Assembly (NCBI GenBank): GCA_023014335.1
Contig: JAECYW010000011.1
Location: 2,108,001 to 2,172,000 of the forward strand
Length of the DNA stretch: 64,000 nucleotides
Source: Galerina marginata
Lineage: Eukaryota > Basidiomycota > Agaricomycetes > Agaricales > Galerinaceae
Direction: 5' to 3'
Made by a program: the position numbers and the translations under genes. The notes under the pieces are model-generated. The model did not search any database. It was given only the letters and a program-made list of their open reading frames with translations, and was not told the origin of the DNA. Every line of letters begins with the position of its first letter. Positions within the stretch are counted from its first letter, which is position 1. Shown here piece by piece: positions 58,159 through 64,000 of this stretch.

Positions 58159-60103
58159 GTTAGGGTGTGTGGCGTTGGTGAAGAAATTCGAAATAAAGTA
58201 ATAAGGAAGGCGAAATGGCGACGCTCATATATAGGGAGGGGTAACAAAGGCCAAAGGCGGTAATAGTCCAAGGAAGCCGAAAAGCCTTTGTGTCGATGCT
58301 GGGCGCTGTGACATCGTCGTGTAGTCCCAAGCTGCCAAAGCAAGCTTTGTTAATTTGCGATGGTCGACGCAGCGCGGTACGGAAAGTACATCAGTGGTTA
58401 AAAGCGCTGACAAAGGTGATCGAAATCAAGACCGGCAATCAGGCGCCATATATCGTGCATCGTGCAGTTGCGCTCGAAAGTGATGTCAGAGGTCACATGG
58501 TGGCTGTGCAGAATGTACGGGAAGATGGAGGAAAAGTCTTCTCTTCGTATGATTATATTCTTCTTAATTCTTCTTACGCACTGTGTGCACATCCGTCAGG
58601 CCTTGTCACGATTGGCTCCTGCACTTAACGTGCCCGCGCAGAGATGTACGAACCTTTTCAAACAATTCTCAATGCCAGTATGAGGAGTGCTGCTCGAAAA
58701 TTTATGGCACGCAGCCCCCGCGTTTTGCTCTGTGAGGTCAAGTACCATCATATCGCGATAGTAAGTCTTGCAACACCTTCTTTCCGATGATTTACTGATT
58801 TCGTTCAAGCGGTAGCACTCTGCCGAAATCTTCGACCATAGATCTATCTACGTCAAGCCGACTTTGTGGACACAGGTATCTTCGGCCAAAGTTATCATCT
58901 TCATATTCACTGACCTTTCGATCATCTTCAGGCACGGCTAAAGGCGACCTTACAGAGTCAATCGAATTGCAAACACTTGCGCCATTGACGAACTCCTTAT
59001 TGATATCCAAAGAGAACACTGGGCGGTATCAAATCGGAATAGGTGGAATATCGCTCAGGAGTGCCGCCTTCTGTTTGCTCGAAGAATAGGTTTCTGTTTT
59101 CCATCGCCGGCTCTGCTACCGGATTCGGCCTTCGTCACATCGACAATAGCCTTGGCCTGTTCTAATTACGATCGATGGCCTTTCTCCGAGATTGTAACGG
59201 CTGCCTCCTCCGAATTGTTCCAGAAGAACTCTCTTTAGGTCAGATCCAAAAAAGTGACATAGAAGCCATATATGATCGCTGAACCTGTTATGGCCGACTT
59301 CCTTATCCCGATCAGTGGCTCTGCGATGTCAACTCCTATCCTTTGGCCGAGGTCTTCAACAAAAATACAGTAAGTCCGCTCCCACCGTATCGGCTTTTTA
59401 TCTCACTGACTTGTTTATTTCAGTGGGTCGCGAGTTATTCAAGAAGTTTCCTGTATTCATGCGGAGTGCCCTCGCAATGGATAAGTCTTTCGCAAATCCA
59501 CAGGGAATGAGGCGACGACGGCAGAGCCAGTCAGTCGCTGTCTTCTCTGGGAATTCACTCCAATCGAGGGAGTCGGTGGTGCCATATTGGCCGCGGTTGG
59601 TGCACACTCCAGTAATGGTGGAAATCCTAATCGAATGTCGCAAGGAGCACCCGCCTGTCTAGTCAAAGTCGCTTGTTTCAAATCTCCCTCAGCGTTCGCC
59701 ATTGCGGGAGAACAATTGGCAGTGGAGGCCGTCCCGAGTCTGGCAGATTCGCCCGAAAGCTTCGCGCCAAGGTCCCATCCACCCCTAGACGACAGAAAAG
59801 TAGAAAGAAGTGTATTACTCCTGAGGATCTATTCAAGCGTTACCGTGGTTCTCATACCCCGATGGCTACCTTCTCTACTCTCTTATATTCCGGCACACCT
59901 GACCTTACGAAGCAGATGAAGACTTTTCATGGATCTCAATTACACATCTTCGCATTAACTAGGAGACGTATCCTACTTTGGCGGAACATGTTCTTGAGTG
60001 GAGTCTATTATGTCCGCTGCTGCTGAGTACTCCGAGATGGTATGTGAACTCTTTGCTTATTATGTTCTTCTAGTCTTACCCTAGTTACTCTTTCAGCTCA
60101 TGA
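58159..60103. other. Gene-poor region
   Basis: Plus-strand frames 59315-59662 and 59587-60026 overlap in different registers. One holds a basic stretch (FARKLRAKVPSTPRRQKSRK). No family recognised and no consistent gene model. Confidence 0.4.
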
Positions 60104-60195
60104 ACGTCAGCCTTAGTCCAGTTTTATCCCTCTCTTTTGAGACCTGTAAAGATCCATTCAGCTTGACTGAGCATACTATACTAGGCTATCAAGGG
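60104..60195. repeat. Short local duplication, copy 1
   Basis: Matches 61154-61255 through ATGAACGTCA, TCCCTCTCTTTTGAGA and CTGTAAAGATC blocks. Confidence 0.6.
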
Positions 60196-60218
60196 CCCCC
60201 AGTCTCTCACTTCGACCA

Positions 60219-60850
60219 GGAAGTAACATGATGCCTGAATTCTTTTGCCTGCCAAAGCTTCAATAGTCCTGATACCACTGTCGGATGTCAGATTCTCATC
60301 GCGACCGTCGGTAAGTTTATTCGTTCAGTTTTTCAGTTAACTCATCCATTTCGTTTTGATAAGACCGACCTCCTCCGATTTGTCATCGAGGACGCTATTC
60401 GTGGATCCTCAATCGTGGATTCCTTCCTTACACGTCGGCCTCCTCGTGAACAACAAACACCCATCGCAATCCCTCCTGAGGTGGGCATCCGGCATGGTTC
60501 ACAATGTCCGGGTTATCATTTCTGGCCCCTCCTTTGGTAGTTATTAAAGACAAATTGTTCGATATCGTCTTGCATGTTGTGGACGGCCAAACCGTCCCTC
60601 AGCGCACTGTTGAAGCTGCCCACAGCATTACCGTTCCAGGCCGCACCTTTGTCCTCACGCAAAGGAACCTCGAAGCGGGGACATGCAATCGCTTCGGACG
60701 ATGTCTTACGATTACACATCCGGCGCCATGATAGCAAGGAAATCTACCCTCCGGCGTCCTACTTGGAATCGTTGGAGAGATCCAATGTCCTCCGTATTCA
60801 CATCAGAAGAGCGAAGGCTGACGACGTTATGTCTGACTTGACGTTGTAGG
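60219..60850 (+). repeat. Segmental duplication, copy 1 (about 600 bp)
   Basis: Matches 62294-62875: ATGCCTGAATTCTTT, CAATAGTCCTGATACCACTG, CAGATTCTCATCGCGA and GTCGGT-AGTTTATTC, then a coding-like part. Here the part stays open (about 60574-60849) and contains KLPTALPFQAAP, DDVLRLHIRR and YLESLERSNVLRIHIRR. The protein family is not recognised. It is probably a gene fragment that spread locally. Confidence 0.65.
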
Positions 60851-61080
60851 CTGGCATTCAAATCGTGAGGTCTGAAATCGTCCAAATCAGACACAAATCC
60901 CTTAAATTTGGCGGGTCCCACAATTTTGGACATTCGAAATATTAAGCGTCAATCAGACAAAGTTGTCTAAATTGGTCGCAATCCGACGTCCTAAGGCGGC
61001 ATCCAACTCGGAAAATTAAAATCGACTAGTCAGGCACAAATCGTTTAAATCTTGGAAGGTCGCGATTCGACGTGGTGTTA
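60838..61080. repeat. Satellite-like repeat locus 3 (about 85-bp units)
   Basis: About three units colinear with loci 1 and 2 (GTTGTAGGCTGGCATTCAA, GAAATCGTCCAAATCAGACA, GACGTCCTAAGGCGGC, AAATCGTTTAAATCTTGGA). It lies about 23-25 kb from the other two loci and directly abuts segmental duplication copy 1. Confidence 0.75.
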
Positions 61081-61153
61081 ATGCAAAGGTGTGCGGTTGA
61101 GACCCACGAAAAGTCTTCATCTGCTCTATCAACTCCTGGGTTTGGAACGTACA

Positions 61154-61255
61154 TCCATGAACGTCAACCTCAGTTCAATGTTGTCCCTCTCTTTTGAGAA
61201 ATCTGTAAAGATCGACGTTCAACTTGACGGAGTGTACTGGACTACCAAGTGATGC
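61154..61255. repeat. Short local duplication, copy 2
   Basis: Partner of 60104-60195; diverged by scattered substitutions. Confidence 0.6.
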
Positions 61256-62293
61256 ACTTTGACCCTCTAGTCTCGTAAAGACTTCGGACCTGGCAGTGTA
61301 AGCTTTACGGTTCCGCTTCCCTTTGTCTTCTTATTTATCTGGTTATAACATGGACAGCCGCACTCCGACTTCGACTGTTATTGGTCCGTCAGCACTGTCC
61401 TGAACAGATGCACAGGTCATAGCAGCTCTGGTAGGGGACCTTATGCTTCTTTTCGTATTCATACCGACAGTCCATTTCTACACATCTTCATCCTATTTTT
61501 GTTCCTGTCGACTTCAATTCCAAAGAGTAATCAACATGCATTACGAGTATAATTATCATACGAACGAAGCGCTCGCGTCCATAAATTACGAAGGTAAGTA
61601 GTATTGCCCTGTCATGCTACCCGTGCTGAGCCGTCGTAGGGACCGCAAATACTGCCCCCACCTGGCCATGGCATCCAAGTGCCGGTCCATAAGCCCTTCC
61701 AAGGCGACTAAGACACAACCTGTGGTACCTACTTGCACCTCCGGATCCGATGCCATCGCTACTCATAAGCATCTGAAGACTGTCTATTTCTCCGCTTATA
61801 TCGAGTTGAAGGAGAAGCACAATAAGCATGAACTCATTCTTTTATATTAATTAAGCTTATACGTTGCTATCTAGCTTCTATGCAGTACGATGTTCGTCGT
61901 TGACTACTCGGGAGTTAACCTTTACACTTCGAGGTTGCGAAGCATCTTATCAACCCCGCGTCCGACACTTCTTGTCCCCTTCAAGTTGTTATGCGACCCG
62001 TCTTCTTTTCACCGCGCATGCAAGCATAGAAACAGTGCCATCACACAGACCATTTAGATCTGACTGCCCACTTATTGTGGCTAATCGAAGAGAGAAAAAG
62101 TGCATGTAATCCAGCCAAACATATTTCCTTTCACCGCTTTGACTAGTCTGTTGTTTTTACAGCGGTCAGTAACTTCTGCCGCTGAGCTTCTTATTTTAAG
62201 CATCTTTGCAATGACAAAATAACCTCTTTTGAATCGTTATGGATATTATCTTTGGTCACTCCACAGTCAAATCGGCCTCATTTTAAGCAGGAG
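61256..62293. other. Spacer between duplicated segments
   Basis: Short frames (61614-61850, 61864-62109) with no motif. Nothing recognised. Confidence 0.4.
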
Positions 62294-62875
62294 GAGAAGT
62301 AATGCCTGAATTCTTTGCGAAACACCTTCCAAAGCTCCAATAGTCCTGATACCACTGTCAGATTCTCATCGCGAGCGTCGGTGAGTTTATTCTTCTTTTC
62401 TCAGTCAACTTTTGACTCCTTCATTTCGTTTCAGTGAAACCATCCTCTTCCGATTTGGCTTTGAGGACTTTTTTGAGGATTTCCCTCCTTACACGTTGGC
62501 CTCGTCAAAACAAGCACTTTTCGCAATTCCTCCTGACGGTGGCATCCAACTTGAACATGGTTCAAACGTTCGGGTTATGATTTCTGGACCACCTCTGGTA
62601 TTGCTAATTGCTCGATATCGTCTCGCACGTTGTGGAAACCAACCCTCAGCGCACCATTGAAGCTGCCCACAGCATTCCCATTCCAGGCGGCACCTTCGTC
62701 CTTACTTAAAGAAATCTCGATGCGGTGACATGCGATAACTTTGGACGATGCGGTACGATTACACATCTGGCACCCGGTAGCAAGGAAATTTGCCCTTCCG
62801 CGTTCCACTTGGAATTGTTGGAGAAATTCAATGCACTCCATATTTATATTCCGAAGATGCAGATTCCTTCCATTT
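62294..62875 (+). repeat. Segmental duplication, copy 2 (about 600 bp)
   Basis: Partner of 60219-60850. The coding-like part is damaged here: the counterpart of RGTSKRGHAIASDD reads through a stop. The conserved blocks KLPTAFPFQAAP and VRLHIWHP remain readable. Confidence 0.65.
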
Positions 62876-63699
62876 CTGTGTTGAGAGTTAGAAGAGTGCC
62901 CATTTTTGGCAACGAGCTCGACCTGCAGTGAGAACTTGTGGCTGAACGATGCTCAATGCTCGGACATATGGACCACAGCGACGCAAAGACGCAAGGACGG
63001 GTGGCAGCGCACCTCAAGGTTTGGCTCGCGCATTGCGAAGAGACTGTTTTGTGGACGATCAGGTCGGTTGTCTTACCTACGATAACTGGAATTACTTGAC
63101 CGATATGGATAAAATATCGTCGTGTTGGCAGTAAATGCCATCAAGCTCCTTGTACAAGGTACTGCACATTGGTCCAGTTCCACAGAATGAAACTCTCATT
63201 GGGACGAGTCGATTTAACAATGAACGGACCGTCCTTCCCCCACGGGCCCCACATCATGTCTTGTTACAACCTCTCTCAGTTTCAAAACAAGTCGTAGCTT
63301 TGGGACTCCTTGCATCTGTTGTCGAAGAGGTGCTTTCCAAATCCTGCTTTTTACAGAGTATTCTGCACACGTCTTGGGAGTCTCTGTTCCAAGCCCATGA
63401 AATTGCAGCCAATACAGCTAGATGCAACTAGATGAGCCATAAACGAGGGCAAATATTTTTTTGAAAGAACTGAGGTATACAAACTGGGATTCCAAGGAAA
63501 CGATAAACATTACATTGATACATTTACAAAAGATATGTGTCATAGCACAGCACCAGAGCACAGGACTACATACACATACAACTTGATATGACAACGGGGG
63601 ATAGATGAAGGCATTGGCGATGAGAAATGAAACTGGTGAATAAAAAATGTTATTAGCTGTATCTGAATAGAAAGCTAGCTCACCTGCTCAACCATGGTT
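62876..63699. other. Spacer and 3' UTR of the edge gene
   Basis: Frames 62949-63134 and 63135-63431 have no motif. The last part is AT-rich 3' flank of the minus-strand gene that enters from the right edge. Confidence 0.4.
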
Positions 63700-64000
63700 C
63701 TACCCGCTCACAATTGATCCTGTTTCGAACCTATAAAAATGGTAGAAATTCAAACTTGCTGATCATGAGAAGATAGGTTGAGTGTACATACCGTTCTAGA
63801 TGTGCCGTCAGCCTCGCAAAAACTACATTTTGATCCTCAAACTGTTTCCTGAACATCTTGCCCTGTTCTTCCATTAGGGTGTATTGCTTGGTAATGGTCT
63901 CATCAAGCTTATTCAGCTTTTCAGCGGTTTTCTCCTCACGGTCTTCATGACGGGCGAAGTATGTGTTGAGCAATTGTCGGATTGAGCCCAGAAACTCTGC
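63700..64000 (-). CDS. 3' end of a coiled-coil protein gene (partial)
   Basis: The gene continues beyond the right edge. The visible C-terminus reads SIRQLLNTYFARHEDREEKT, then heptad-like helix (EKLNKLDETITKQYTLMEEQ, FRKQFEDQNVVFARLTAHLE). An intron (GTATGT...TTATAG) follows, then a short last exon RFETGSIVSG and stop at 63700. It is highly charged and coiled-coil. The family cannot be told from this piece. Confidence 0.6.

Noticed and set aside
31157..63699. CRISPR array, phage or bacterial defence system
   Set aside because: No spacer-repeat structure with constant unit length was found; the tandem repeats are degenerate and the genome is eukaryotic.

Overview
The window comes from a filamentous basidiomycete, most probably an Agaricomycete. 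Almost every gene is split by many GT-AG introns of about 50-60 nt. Proteins such as vigilin, U2SURP/SR140, PP5 and ERO1 read clearly only after splicing. The transposon remnants include a Plavaka-type transposase, a group typical of Agaricomycetes. All gene models were spliced by eye from the sequence and were not checked against transcripts.

Region 1 (about 1-31.2 kb) is gene-rich. In order it holds: a cell-wall-integrity type MAP kinase kinase (+), a Zn2Cys6 transcription factor (+), a secreted pepsin-like aspartic protease (-), a small orphan gene (+), a Pho85-type (PCL) cyclin (-), a secreted lysozyme/SLT-like protein (+), protein phosphatase 5 (+), the U2 snRNP protein SR140/U2SURP (+), a vigilin/Scp160 multi-KH protein (-), the ER oxidoreductase ERO1 (+) and a single-pass membrane protein (+). 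These are mostly housekeeping and signalling genes with no operon-like logic. Vigilin/ERO1 and cyclin/lysozyme-like are divergent pairs that share intergenic promoters.

Region 2 (about 31.2-63.4 kb) is repeat-rich and gene-poor. It holds a nested pair of inverted-repeat elements (one with TA|CAGT Tc1/mariner-like ends), an AT-rich block, a GC-rich 125-bp minisatellite, a satellite-like repeat of about 85 bp at three loci, a decayed and internally duplicated copy of mitochondrial RNA polymerase (RPO41), a decayed Plavaka transposase, a 150-bp foldback element and several local segmental duplications. Embedded in it are two paralogous short genes for coiled-coil proteins with a C-terminal membrane tail; one looks intact and one is broken. 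The right edge carries the 3' end of another coiled-coil gene.

Several conserved genes (PP5, vigilin, cyclin, SR140, lysozyme-like, and the membrane protein at 29.4 kb) need single-base frame corrections to give the expected protein. Two of these lie about 10 bp apart in vigilin. This pattern fits uncorrected long-read indels better than real gene death, and it should be resolved before any of these genes is called a pseudogene. No single undescribed system can be proven here. The coiled-coil/membrane-tail pair and the three-locus satellite are the most novel-looking items.
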